Assembly: GCA_964401455.1 (NCBI GenBank)
Contig: CAYNYI010000030.1
Coordinates: 1 to 28,989 of the forward strand
Source of the DNA: CAYNYI01 sp964401455
Lineage (GTDB): Bacteria; Fibrobacterota; OXYB2-FULL-49-7; CAYNYI01
Reading direction: 5' to 3'
Length of the DNA stretch: 28,989 nucleotides
Part shown: in pieces, positions 14,317-21,956 of the stretch
Position numbering within the stretch: the stretch's first letter is position 1
How the letters are laid out: every line of letters begins with the position of its first letter
Program-made: the position numbers and the translations under genes
Notes under the pieces: model-generated
The model's input: only the letters and a program-made list of their open reading frames with translations
Told to the model about the DNA's origin: nothing
Database searches by the model: none

Positions 14317-14859
14317 ATGAAAGAAAATTTCAAACAGATACTCCGTGATATCGGAGAAGACTTGGACCGCGAGGGGCTCAGAAAAACGCCGGAAAGGGCC
14401 GCTGCCGCCATGGAGTTTTTAACCCGCGGCTACAAAATGGACATCGACGCTATTGTCAACAATGCGTTGTTTGAAGCCGAAACCGACGACATGATAATTG
14501 TAAAGGACATAGAGCTCTACTCTATGTGTGAGCACCATATGCTTCCGTTTATCGGGAAATGCCATGTCGCGTATTTGCCTGGAAAAAAAATCATCGGTCT
14601 TTCGAAAATTCCGAGAATTGTCGACTGTTTCGCAAGAAGGCTGCAGGTCCAGGAGGTACTTACAAGACAAATAGCGGAAACAATAATGAAATACACCGGA
14701 GCCTCCGGTGTTGGTGTGGTAATTGATGCACAGCACCTCTGCGTTATGATGAGAGGGGTGGAGAAGCAGAATGCCCTCATGAAAACAAGCTGCATGCTCG
14801 GCCATTTCAGGAGCAGCTCCTCTACCAGGACGGAATTTTTAAACCTTATCGGAAAGTAG
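14317..14859 (+). CDS. folE: GTP cyclohydrolase I (type IA)
   Basis: Converts GTP to dihydroneopterin triphosphate, the first step of folate (or pterin/queuosine) synthesis. The 180-residue protein has SMCEHHMLPFIG and QHLCVMMRGV; zinc ligands Cys71, His74 and Cys142 have the same spacing (3 and 71 residues) as Cys110, His113 and Cys181 of the E. coli enzyme. The ATG at 14317, seven bases after GGGG, is preferred over the in-frame ATG at 14254: the family begins at about this point, and the earlier ATG lies upstream of the predicted transcript start. First gene of a plus-strand run folE–folM–folB–folK, which shows that folate synthesis is the likely use. Confidence 0.96.
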   Translation: MKENFKQILRDIGEDLDREGLRKTPERAAAAMEFLTRGYKMDIDAIVNNALFEAETDDMIIVKDIELYSMCEHHMLPFIGKCHVAYLPGKKIIGLSKIPRIVDCFARRLQVQEVLTRQIAETIMKYTGASGVGVVIDAQHLCVMMRGVEKQNALMKTSCMLGHFRSSSSTRTEFLNLIGK

Positions 14860-14866
14860 GCCGCGT

Positions 14867-15589
14867 ATTCCTTCAGCTCTTGTTACCGGCAGCGCTAAAA
14901 GAATCGGAAGACATCTCGCTCTCCGGCTTGCCGATGAAGGATACGATATTGCTCTTCATTATCTGAACTCCCGCAACGACGCTGAGAGAACAGCAGAGCT
15001 CATCAGACAAAAAAAGCGCAAATGCGCTTTTTTCAGCGCGGATTTTTCAAGCCCCGAAAAAGCGGGCGTTCTTATGGACGAAGTTCTTGAAGTTTTTCCC
15101 GACCTTTCTCTTTTGATAAACAGCGCGTCTGTTTTCGACAGGGTAAAAACCGGTCAATGCGGATATGACGGTCTTTTAAAATATTTCAGAATAAACTTTT
15201 TCTCTCCGTTTCTTCTTTCAGAAACGTATTTCGGTAAATGCTCCGGGGGGCATGTTATCAATATCCTGGACACCAAGATTAATGAGAACTCCCCGGATTA
15301 CGGACCTTATCTTTTATCAAAAAAAGCGCTCGCCGATTATACCCGGATGTGCGCCCTGAATTACGCACCGGATTTCAGAGTGAACGGAATCGCTCCCGGA
15401 TATATTCTGCCTCCGGTGCTCGACGGAAGCCCGTCTGTTTCGGATGAGGGCGAAAAAAGAATTATACCTCTTCAAAAAAAAGGAAGTCCTGAAATAATAG
15501 CAGATACGATGATTTTTCTTTTGAACAATGATTATATTACAGGTAATATCATATACGCGGACGGGGGGCAGAGCGTTAAAAATGGCTGA
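14867..15589 (+). CDS. folM: Short-chain reductase, FolM/PTR1-like (dihydromonapterin/dihydrofolate reductase); apparent ATT start
   Basis: NAD(P)H-dependent pterin reductase candidate. Translation of the frame upstream of the first ATG (15074) shows an intact Rossmann start, ALVTGSAKRIGRHLALRLA, so the protein must begin near 14867. Downstream motifs are INSASVF, the catalytic YLLSK (Tyr-x3-Lys) and FRVNGIAPGYI, as in FolM/PTR1. Between an in-frame stop at 14840–14842 and the conserved ALVTG there is no ATG, GTG or TTG; the best candidate is ATT at 14867, 11 bases after GGAAAG, giving 240 residues, the same length as E. coli FolM. A +1 frameshift at the folE stop (AAG UAG G) would instead fuse it to FolE. 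It overlaps folB by eight bases. The position among folate genes supports FolM; other SDR functions cannot be excluded. Confidence 0.85.
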   Translation: MPSALVTGSAKRIGRHLALRLADEGYDIALHYLNSRNDAERTAELIRQKKRKCAFFSADFSSPEKAGVLMDEVLEVFPDLSLLINSASVFDRVKTGQCGYDGLLKYFRINFFSPFLLSETYFGKCSGGHVINILDTKINENSPDYGPYLLSKKALADYTRMCALNYAPDFRVNGIAPGYILPPVLDGSPSVSDEGEKRIIPLQKKGSPEIIADTMIFLLNNDYITGNIIYADGGQSVKNG

Positions 15590-15941
15590 GATACATATAC
15601 AGGACCTTTTATTAAGAACGGTCATAGGTATAAACGAACATGAAAGAAATAACCGTCAGGATGTTATTGTCAATATAAGTTTCGAATACGATTCTTCCGA
15701 GGCCGAGAAGTCGGACGGTATTGAGCATACCGTCAATTACAGAGAGATATCAAAAAAGATCATAGACCGTGTAGAAAACTCTTCTTTTTTTCTTGTGGAG
15801 AAACTGGCTTCTGTGCTTCTCGGGATTATAATGGAAAATAAAAGAGTGAATAAAGCGGAAGTAAAAATAGATAAACCCCATGCCCTCAGATTTGCGGAAT
15901 CTGTTTCCGTCACTCTCAGGAGAAACAGAGATGATAAGTGA
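15582..15941 (+). CDS. folB: Dihydroneopterin aldolase
   Basis: Cleaves 7,8-dihydroneopterin to 6-hydroxymethyl-dihydropterin and glycolaldehyde. The 119-residue protein has the usual length and features: IQDLLLRTVIGINEHER near the N-terminus, TVNYREIS in the middle, FFLVEKLASVLL, and the conserved lysine in KIDKPHALRFAESVSV. The start at 15582 is chosen over an earlier in-frame ATG at 15528 because the family begins here; it overlaps the end of the folM-like gene by eight bases, and folK starts before it ends. Coupled translation of the whole folate block is likely. Confidence 0.95.
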   Translation: MAEIHIQDLLLRTVIGINEHERNNRQDVIVNISFEYDSSEAEKSDGIEHTVNYREISKKIIDRVENSSFFLVEKLASVLLGIIMENKRVNKAEVKIDKPHALRFAESVSVTLRRNRDDK

Positions 15942-16329
15942 ATGCGTGGTTTTCGCCGGTTCAAATATAAAACCTGAAGAAAATTATGAAAAAGTCATGG
16001 ACTTTTTTTCAAAAACAGGAGATTTCGAAAAAAGCACAAAGCCGCTTTATACCAAACCTGTTGAGAAAAAAGGCGGGAGAGATTATCTGAACTGGGCTCT
16101 TCTTTTTTTTACGGAAAAAAGTTTTGAAGAATTCAGGGAATATCTTAAGTCTGTTGAAAAAGAATTCGGCAGAATAAAAACGGAAGACAAATTCGCCCCA
16201 AGGACCATTGATCTTGATATTATTGTATGGAATAAAAAGATCTGCAGCGATGATTTCAGGCATAGAGATTTTGTGAAAAAGGCTGTTTATGAAATTATTC
16301 CCCGCGGTTCTATAGACGCAGCGGGTTAA
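15931..16329 (+). CDS. folK: 6-Hydroxymethyl-7,8-dihydropterin pyrophosphokinase (HPPK)
   Basis: Transfers pyrophosphate from ATP to hydroxymethyl-dihydropterin, producing the substrate of dihydropteroate synthase. Motifs seen are FAGSNIKPEENY at the N-terminus, YLNWALLF in the middle and the signature APRTIDLDIIVW (about residues 90–101). At 132 residues it is shorter than the usual 155–165, mainly because the middle loops are compact. The start at 15931 has an AGGAG ribosome site eight bases upstream and overlaps folB by 11 bases. No folP or folC is present in this window, so the rest of the pathway must lie elsewhere. Confidence 0.93.
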   Translation: MISECVVFAGSNIKPEENYEKVMDFFSKTGDFEKSTKPLYTKPVEKKGGRDYLNWALLFFTEKSFEEFREYLKSVEKEFGRIKTEDKFAPRTIDLDIIVWNKKICSDDFRHRDFVKKAVYEIIPRGSIDAAG

Positions 16330-16341
16330 AGGAGGCAATAT

Positions 16342-17094
16342 ATGGTTAAGCTTGTTTTGCTGAGGCACGGTGAAAGCGTTTGGAACAATGAAAATCTTTT
16401 TACTGGCTGGACGGATGTTGATCTTTCGGAAAAAGGGAGTAAGGAGGCTCTTGCCGCCGCGGAGCTCTTAAAAAAAGACGGCTATGTTTTTGATGAAGCA
16501 CACACATCGGTGCTGAAAAGGGCGGTGCGTACGCTTTGGGCGGTTTTAGACGGATTGGACCTTATGTGGATACCGGTATTCAGAAACTGGCGATTGAACG
16601 AAAGGCACTATGGCGCTCTGCAGGGGCTTAATAAAAAGGAAACCGCCGAAAAACACGGAGAAGAACAGGTCTTTAAATGGAGACGGAGTTATGCGGTTCC
16701 GCCTCCGGCGCTTGATGCTTCAGATGAAAGATTTCCGGGAAAAGAGCCGAGGTACTCGCATCTTCCGGGCAGCGTTATTCCGCGGTGCGAAAGTCTTCTG
16801 GACACTGTCGGAAGAGTCATGCCTTACTGGGAAGACACAATCGCCCCGGCTATCAAAAATAAAAAAAGAATCATAATCGCGGCCCACGGAAACAGTCTCC
16901 GCGCTCTTGTGAAGTACCTCAGTAAAATGACAGACGATGAAATATCCGGCTACAATATTCCCACCGGAATACCGCTCGTATATGAACTTGATGAAAAGGA
17001 TTTGTCTGTTTTAAAGAGCTATTACCTCGGCGACAGCAAGACCCTGGAGGCTGCGGTCAATTCCGGTAAAAAACAGGGAAAGTCAGGCAGATGA
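16342..17094 (+). CDS. gpmA: 2,3-Bisphosphoglycerate-dependent phosphoglycerate mutase
   Basis: Glycolytic enzyme interconverting 3- and 2-phosphoglycerate. The 250-residue length equals that of E. coli GpmA. Motifs: LLRHGESVWNNENLFTGW with the phosphorylated histidine (His9), LNERHYGALQG, the RRSYAVPPP segment, SLLDTVGRVMPYW and the second catalytic histidine in IIAAHGNSLRAL. AAGGAGG precedes the ATG. It lies 12 bases after folK and overlaps the next gene by four bases, so it is probably part of the same transcript although its pathway is unrelated. Confidence 0.97.
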   Translation: MVKLVLLRHGESVWNNENLFTGWTDVDLSEKGSKEALAAAELLKKDGYVFDEAHTSVLKRAVRTLWAVLDGLDLMWIPVFRNWRLNERHYGALQGLNKKETAEKHGEEQVFKWRRSYAVPPPALDASDERFPGKEPRYSHLPGSVIPRCESLLDTVGRVMPYWEDTIAPAIKNKKRIIIAAHGNSLRALVKYLSKMTDDEISGYNIPTGIPLVYELDEKDLSVLKSYYLGDSKTLEAAVNSGKKQGKSGR

Positions 17095-17519
17095 GCGGTT
17101 CTGAGAAACTATCATCGGTAAAAACCGCCGAGGCCCATTTATACCTCGCGGTTGCCAAGGCTGACGGTGTTTTTTCTTCCGCCGAAAAGGCCCGCGTGGC
17201 GTATTACGCGGCCGACAGCCGTAAGTTTACGCAGATTTTTCACTCAAAAGACGGCAACGCAAAAGGTATAAAAAAAGAGCTGGAATCTCTTATTGATGAT
17301 CCGTCACTTACAACCTGGTCGGCGGACGACCACCTGGAAAAGGCTCTCTCTATGCTCCGTGAAGCCGTTTCACGGGGGGATTATACGGCAAGGAACGCGG
17401 CCCGCCGAAACCGGAAGGGGCTTCAGTCGCTCGCTTATCTCGAAGACTATGATTACAGAGAATCTTCCTTTCTGAAAAAGGTGTTTGCGGAACTTGAAAA
17501 GCTGGAGAAAATTTCATGA
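17091..17519 (+). CDS. Small soluble protein, weakly TerB-like
   Basis: A 142-residue protein without signal peptide or membrane helix. The segment AEAHLYLAVAKADGVFSSAEK resembles the start of TerB/DjlA-type helical domains (hydrophobic helix, ADG turn, SxxE), and the rest is predicted helical and highly charged. I do not recognise a specific family and offer no function. It is coupled on both sides by ATGA overlaps, to gpmA upstream and the repeat protein downstream, so all three are probably made together. Confidence 0.75.
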   Translation: MSGSEKLSSVKTAEAHLYLAVAKADGVFSSAEKARVAYYAADSRKFTQIFHSKDGNAKGIKKELESLIDDPSLTTWSADDHLEKALSMLREAVSRGDYTARNAARRNRKGLQSLAYLEDYDYRESSFLKKVFAELEKLEKIS

Positions 17520-19066
17520 AGAGAATTTTAACTTTAGTTTTTCTCCTCGCTGTTATTTCCTCCGCTGAAATTATAAGAGTACCGCTCGGAAAAAAGGATA
17601 ACCCGCACGGATACGTTTATTTAAAAGAAAAAGATACCATAGGCGTTCAGGTGCGCAGAAAACACGGAATGTCTGAGTTTATAAAAGGCGGTGTTCCGGA
17701 CGGAAACGTTCTCGAAAAACGGGACAACGGGAATGTTTACGCTGAATACAGCTTCAAAGACAACCGTTTAGACGGTGTTCAGAAATTTTTTTACAAAAAC
17801 GGAAAAACAAGATTCGAGATAAAATACGAAGGCGGGATTCCGAATGGAAAGTGGAAAACATTTTCTGAAGACGGCTCCTTGCGTTTTGTTGAAACTTATG
17901 ATAAAGGAGTGCTCTCAGGTATTAAGACATCTTACTATCCGGATGGAACAATAAAGGAAACCGCGGAATTTGAAGACGGGCGCATGAACGGCATACGTAA
18001 ACAGTATTATCCGGACGGAACGCTGAAATCCGAATACCGCTTCAGAGACGGTGATGCTCATGGAGAATGCCATGAATTTTATAAAAACGGCACGGTCCGG
18101 GTTTTATATAATTTCCGTTTTGACGAGAAAGAAGGGATCGTCAAAGAATATAGAAAAAACGGGAAGCCGCTTCGTGAAGCTTTTTATGAAGACGGATTTC
18201 GAAACGGCCGGACGGTAATATTTAATGACAGCGGAAAACCTGCCGAAGAATACACATATAAGTCGGACCGGAAAAACGGCACAGGTCTGCTGTATTATGA
18301 AAACGGAAATGTCAAAGAAAAAGCCGAATATGAAAAGGGAGTAAAAAACGGCAAGTTTTTTGAATATTTTAAAAACGGAGTTCTGAAAAAAGAAGGCCTG
18401 TTCACGGAAGGTAAAAAGACCGGCCCATGGAAGACCTTCAGCGAAGAAGGAAAAATTATTTCCGAAAATGTTTTTTCGGGAACAAGTCAGGATAATTTTT
18501 CGGGTATAAGGAAAAAATATGACAACGAGGGCCGGCTTGACAGGACATGCGAGTATTCAGGCGGAAGAAAAAACGGTATCTGCAGACTTTATGACGACAA
18601 TAATATCCTCCGATATGAAAAAAGTTACAAAGACGGTATTCTGGACGGACTCTGGAAGAAATATGACAGCAGCGGTAACCTGGAAGCCGAGGCCGAATAT
18701 TCCGATAATGTTCTTAACGGTTTTTTCAGAGGGTACTACAGCGGAGGAAGCCTCGAGTCGGAATGGAATTTTGCAGGAGGAAAACCGGATGGCATCTGCA
18801 GGGGATATTATTCCGACGGAACTTTGAAATATGAGGTGCAGTACCAGGGCGGAAAAATTGAAGGGGTTTCAAAAGAATATTTTGAAAACGGGCAAATGAG
18901 TGTCCGGACAGAATACAAGAACGGAAGTCCGCACGGCGAATCAGGAATATATTCACGTGACGGAATTTTGATATACACAGATATATATGAAAGCGGCAGG
19001 CGGGTCATGAGAAAAGCCTGGGACGAGGAAGGACGGCTTCTTTTCCGGCAGGCCAACCCTGAATAA
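17516..19066 (+). CDS. Exported protein with about 17 MORN-type (MORN_2/YwqK-like) repeats
   Basis: A 516-residue protein with a signal peptide (about 1–17) followed by about 55 residues of non-repeat sequence and then about 17 tandem 24-residue repeats to the C-terminus. Each has the pattern NG-x5-YY-x-DG-x-L-x5-Y-x2-G, as in NGIRKQYYPDGTLKSEY. This is the MORN_2 type found in YwqK-family proteins, which form extended beta sheets and probably mediate binding. One repeat (around 320–330) has a three-residue insertion. It probably acts in the periplasm or at the cell surface. The YwqK 'antitoxin' label used in databases has no support here: no toxin gene is adjacent. Function is unknown. Confidence 0.88.
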   Translation: MKRILTLVFLLAVISSAEIIRVPLGKKDNPHGYVYLKEKDTIGVQVRRKHGMSEFIKGGVPDGNVLEKRDNGNVYAEYSFKDNRLDGVQKFFYKNGKTRFEIKYEGGIPNGKWKTFSEDGSLRFVETYDKGVLSGIKTSYYPDGTIKETAEFEDGRMNGIRKQYYPDGTLKSEYRFRDGDAHGECHEFYKNGTVRVLYNFRFDEKEGIVKEYRKNGKPLREAFYEDGFRNGRTVIFNDSGKPAEEYTYKSDRKNGTGLLYYENGNVKEKAEYEKGVKNGKFFEYFKNGVLKKEGLFTEGKKTGPWKTFSEEGKIISENVFSGTSQDNFSGIRKKYDNEGRLDRTCEYSGGRKNGICRLYDDNNILRYEKSYKDGILDGLWKKYDSSGNLEAEAEYSDNVLNGFFRGYYSGGSLESEWNFAGGKPDGICRGYYSDGTLKYEVQYQGGKIEGVSKEYFENGQMSVRTEYKNGSPHGESGIYSRDGILIYTDIYESGRRVMRKAWDEEGRLLFRQANPE

Positions 19067-19080
19067 TAAGGCAGAGATTC

Positions 19081-20376
19081 ATGACAATTTATAACCTGAT
19101 AAGCTTCGGCGGAATTTTTGTGCTTCTCGGGTTTGCCTGGATCTTTTCAGAAGACCGGCGGAACATGAATTTCAGACTTATCGGCTGGGGGCTTCTGATC
19201 CAATGTGTTTTTGCCCTTATTATATTTATATTTCCTCCCGGAGTTAAACTCTTTTCGTTTATAAATACAGCGGTCGTCAAAATTCTGGAGTCCTCTTCCG
19301 CAGGAACGGAGTTTCTGTTCGGAAGACTCGCTCTTCCTCCGGGTAAGGAAGGCTCGCTCGGTTTTTTCCTCGCTTTTCAGGGGCTTCCAGCCATAATCTT
19401 TTTTTCGTCTCTTATGGCTCTTTTGTATCATTTCGGAATAATGCAGAAAGTGACCTCGATTTTTACGGGGGTCTTCTCTAAATATATGAATATTTCAGGA
19501 GCCGAGTCTCTGGCGGCATCAAGCAATATCTTCGTAGGTGTTGAGTCGGCGCTTACAGTAAAGCCCTACTTAAAAGACATGACCCGCTCCGAATTATGCA
19601 CATTGCTTACGGCGGGGATGGCCACGGTCGCCTCTAATGTTCTCGCGGTTTATTTGTTCAGTCTGAAGGTGGTTTTTCCGGGAATAGCCGGGCATCTTGT
19701 TTCGGCTTCTATTTTGTCGGCGCCGGCCGCGGTAATAATGTCTAAAATTCTGGTGCCGGAAAACGGTACTCCCGTAACAATGGGTAAAAAAGCGGTGGGG
19801 TATTATGAAAAGAAAGAAACCCCTTTTGCCGCAGTAATAGAAGGTTCCGGAACCGGTCTTCAGCTGGTATTCGGAATAGCGGCGCTTCTTATCGCATTTC
19901 TGGGGTTCGTGTCTCTTGCGGATCTTATTCTCGGATGGTTTGGAGATATTGCGGGCGGAATTTTCGGCTTGGAGTTTCAATGGTCTCTTAAGGGAATCTT
20001 TGGTTTTGTTTTTTATCCTTTCACCCTGATTATGGGAATACCCGTCCACGAAGCGGCTGAAGCCGCCCGTATTATAGGAGCAAGAACCATCGTTACGGAG
20101 GTCGCCGCATATCAGGATCTGGCAAACGCCGCCGTCTCGGGTGCTGTCAGCAACCCCAGGACAATGGTTATTACCTCATATGCTCTGTGCGGCTTTGCGC
20201 ATTTCGCTTCGGTCGCAATTTTTACCGGCGGGATCTCAGCGGCAGCGCCCTCAAGAGTTTCAGACATAACGTCGGTAAGCTTTAAGGCTCTTTTGGCTTC
20301 AACCCTGGGCTGCCTCCTGACCGGTTCGGTAGCCGGTGTCTTCTATTTAAGCGGGGCCGCTACTGTTCTTGAATAA
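19081..20376 (+). CDS. Concentrative nucleoside transporter (CNT/NupC family)
   Basis: Inner-membrane transporter of 431 residues with about eight to nine hydrophobic segments, expected to import nucleosides with Na+ or H+. Family features are the gate region with NIFVGVESALTVKPYL…MTRSEL and GMATVASNVLAVY, and the C-terminal IMGIPVHEAAEAARIIG, TEVAAYQDLANAA and CGFAHFASVAIF. Compared with well-studied CNTs the G-Q/M-TE-AP site is altered and one residue shorter (GVESAL), and the FANFSS site reads FAHFAS, so substrate preference may differ. It lies 14 bases after the MORN-type gene and ends the plus-strand run; no clear terminator follows before the V-ATPase promoter. Confidence 0.88.
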   Translation: MTIYNLISFGGIFVLLGFAWIFSEDRRNMNFRLIGWGLLIQCVFALIIFIFPPGVKLFSFINTAVVKILESSSAGTEFLFGRLALPPGKEGSLGFFLAFQGLPAIIFFSSLMALLYHFGIMQKVTSIFTGVFSKYMNISGAESLAASSNIFVGVESALTVKPYLKDMTRSELCTLLTAGMATVASNVLAVYLFSLKVVFPGIAGHLVSASILSAPAAVIMSKILVPENGTPVTMGKKAVGYYEKKETPFAAVIEGSGTGLQLVFGIAALLIAFLGFVSLADLILGWFGDIAGGIFGLEFQWSLKGIFGFVFYPFTLIMGIPVHEAAEAARIIGARTIVTEVAAYQDLANAAVSGAVSNPRTMVITSYALCGFAHFASVAIFTGGISAAAPSRVSDITSVSFKALLASTLGCLLTGSVAGVFYLSGAATVLE

Positions 20377-20422
20377 AACATCAACACTGTACGGATTTTT
20401 TTTTGGGGTTAGTTAAATTTTC

Positions 20423-20451
20423 TTGAAAAAGGCCAAAGAGATAGTTATAAT
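20423..20451 (+). promoter_or_regulatory. Promoter of the V-ATPase operon
   Basis: TTGAAA (20423–20428), a 17-base spacer and a consensus TATAAT (20446–20451); predicted start near 20458, leader about 45 bases ending in GGGAGG before the atpE ATG. Confidence 0.8.
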
Positions 20452-20502
20452 AATTTCCCACGGAATATATTCTTGACATACGGTAATCGCCGGGAGGATT
20501 AA

Positions 20503-21102
20503 ATGGAGCAGAAAATACAGGAGCTGACCTCGAAGATTTATGACGAGGGTGTAAAAAAAGGAGAAGAGGAAGCGTCCCGGATTGTGGACGAGGGAAAACA
20601 GAAGGCCGAACAGATAGTTAAAGACGCGGAAAAGAAGGCCGAAGAAATTGTTGACCGCGCAAAAAAAGAAGCCGCTGAAGTCAAAAAAACAAATGAATCC
20701 GAAATGAAGCTTGCCGGTCAGAAGGCATACAAATCCATACAGCAGAAAATAACCGACATGATAACTGCTTCCGCAGTTGAAAAAGGTCTTTCCGGCTCTA
20801 TGACTCCGGAAATTTTAAAAGAATACATAAAGACACTGCTTGCGTCCTGGTCGCCGGAATCGGGCGCCGAAGTGGTTCTTCCTGAAAAAGAAAAATCGGA
20901 ACTTGAGAAAAAATTTGTTTCAGAAATTTCATCTGAACTTCAGGGGAAAGTAAAGGTTTCTTTTTCTGACGACATTAAAGGAGGTTTTCAGATAGGCCCC
21001 GAAGGCGAAACCTACAAGATAACCTTCGCCGAAGAGGATTTCAGGGAACTTTTCACAAAATATCTCAGACCTAAAACAAGAAGCTTTCTCTTCGGAGAAT
21101 AA
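20503..21102 (+). CDS. atpE: V-type ATPase subunit E
   Basis: Peripheral stalk subunit of the V/A-type ATPase. The 199-residue protein has a long charged N-terminal helix (about 1–80) rich in Glu, Lys and Ala (EEASRIVDEGKQKAEQIV…), typical of the E-subunit coiled coil, and a globular C-terminal half with GGFQIGPEG and ending LRPKTRSFLFGE. It is first in the operon, starts after GGGAGG, and lies six bases before the next gene, exactly as in the spirochaete and chlamydial operons. Confidence 0.9.
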   Translation: MEQKIQELTSKIYDEGVKKGEEEASRIVDEGKQKAEQIVKDAEKKAEEIVDRAKKEAAEVKKTNESEMKLAGQKAYKSIQQKITDMITASAVEKGLSGSMTPEILKEYIKTLLASWSPESGAEVVLPEKEKSELEKKFVSEISSELQGKVKVSFSDDIKGGFQIGPEGETYKITFAEEDFRELFTKYLRPKTRSFLFGE

Positions 21103-21108
21103 TCAAGT

Positions 21109-21939
21109 ATGGCAGTATCTTACTATTATCTGGTTGCTGCGCTTCCGGACATTAATGAAACGCGAGGGGAAACCCGTGAGGGCTCGCAAGGAAAAGACAT
21201 CCCCTCTTTCGGAGATTTTATAGAGGATATGCGCGAGGTTGTCCCGGAGAAGGACGGTGAGCTGTTTTCCTATGTCAAACTGCCTTTCGACAACAGAAAT
21301 CTGATAAACCTTTTGACAGAATCAGAAGAAGAGTTCTCCCCGTTCGGAAATTACACCAAAGAAGAAATGCAGGCCGAGATAAAACGTCCGGCGGACATTC
21401 CGGAATATATGAGTGAATTTTTAAAGGCATACCGGGAAAGCAGGCCCGTTAAACAGGGGCTTTCCTGGGAAGACCAGCTGAATTCCATGTTTTATGAATA
21501 TGCCGGAGAGTGCTCCAACGGTTTTATTGCTTCATGGTTTACCTTCGATATGGATTTCAGAAATACTCTCGCCGCCATAAACTGCAGAAGACACAAACTT
21601 CCACTTGAAAAAAGCCTGGTTCACGAAAATGAAGTCACAGAAATGCTTAGAAAAAGCAATGCTGCGGATTTCGGTCTCAGCTCATATTTCCAGTGGGCGG
21701 AAAAGCTGTTTTCTCTCAATTTTGACGATATACCGGCTTCTGAGAAAGCAATTGACGATATAAAAATAGACATGGCGGGAGAGATGCCCGTGCCCGACCT
21801 CTTTTCCATTGAAACCCTTCTGGCTTTTTCGGTACGGTTGTCGATCGCCGAGCGTTGGGCCGCACTGGATCCGGAAGAAGGCCGAAAGAAACTCGAAAGA
21901 ATAATAGATGATCTTGAAAACAGTTATAATGTTGAATAA
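21109..21939 (+). CDS. V-type ATPase operon protein, DUF2764-like (possible C/stator-like role)
   Basis: A 276-residue soluble protein in the second position of the operon, where chlamydiae and Borrelia carry a conserved protein without assigned function. The N-terminus AVSYYYLVAALPDI and the middle YAGECSNGFIASWFTFDMDFRN…CRRHKLP resemble that family (DUF2764), seen here in short pieces. The operon has no recognisable subunit C, and helical proteins of this size in this position have been considered a substitute; that is inference from position only. It lies six bases after atpE and 17 bases before atpA. Confidence 0.75.
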   Translation: MAVSYYYLVAALPDINETRGETREGSQGKDIPSFGDFIEDMREVVPEKDGELFSYVKLPFDNRNLINLLTESEEEFSPFGNYTKEEMQAEIKRPADIPEYMSEFLKAYRESRPVKQGLSWEDQLNSMFYEYAGECSNGFIASWFTFDMDFRNTLAAINCRRHKLPLEKSLVHENEVTEMLRKSNAADFGLSSYFQWAEKLFSLNFDDIPASEKAIDDIKIDMAGEMPVPDLFSIETLLAFSVRLSIAERWAALDPEEGRKKLERIIDDLENSYNVE

Positions 21940-21956
21940 ATAGATGGAGGAATAAA

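Noticed and set aside
14254..14859. ATG at 14254 as the folE start
   Set aside because: The extra 21 residues do not resemble folE, lie on top of the candidate promoter –10 region, and lack a ribosome site.
15074..15589. ATG at 15074 as the start of the FolM-like gene
   Set aside because: It would remove the whole nucleotide-binding start of the fold, which is intact in the same frame upstream.
17516..19066. YwqK-type antitoxin of a toxin–antitoxin pair
   Set aside because: The protein is exported, very long, and no toxin-like gene is adjacent; only the repeat family is shared.
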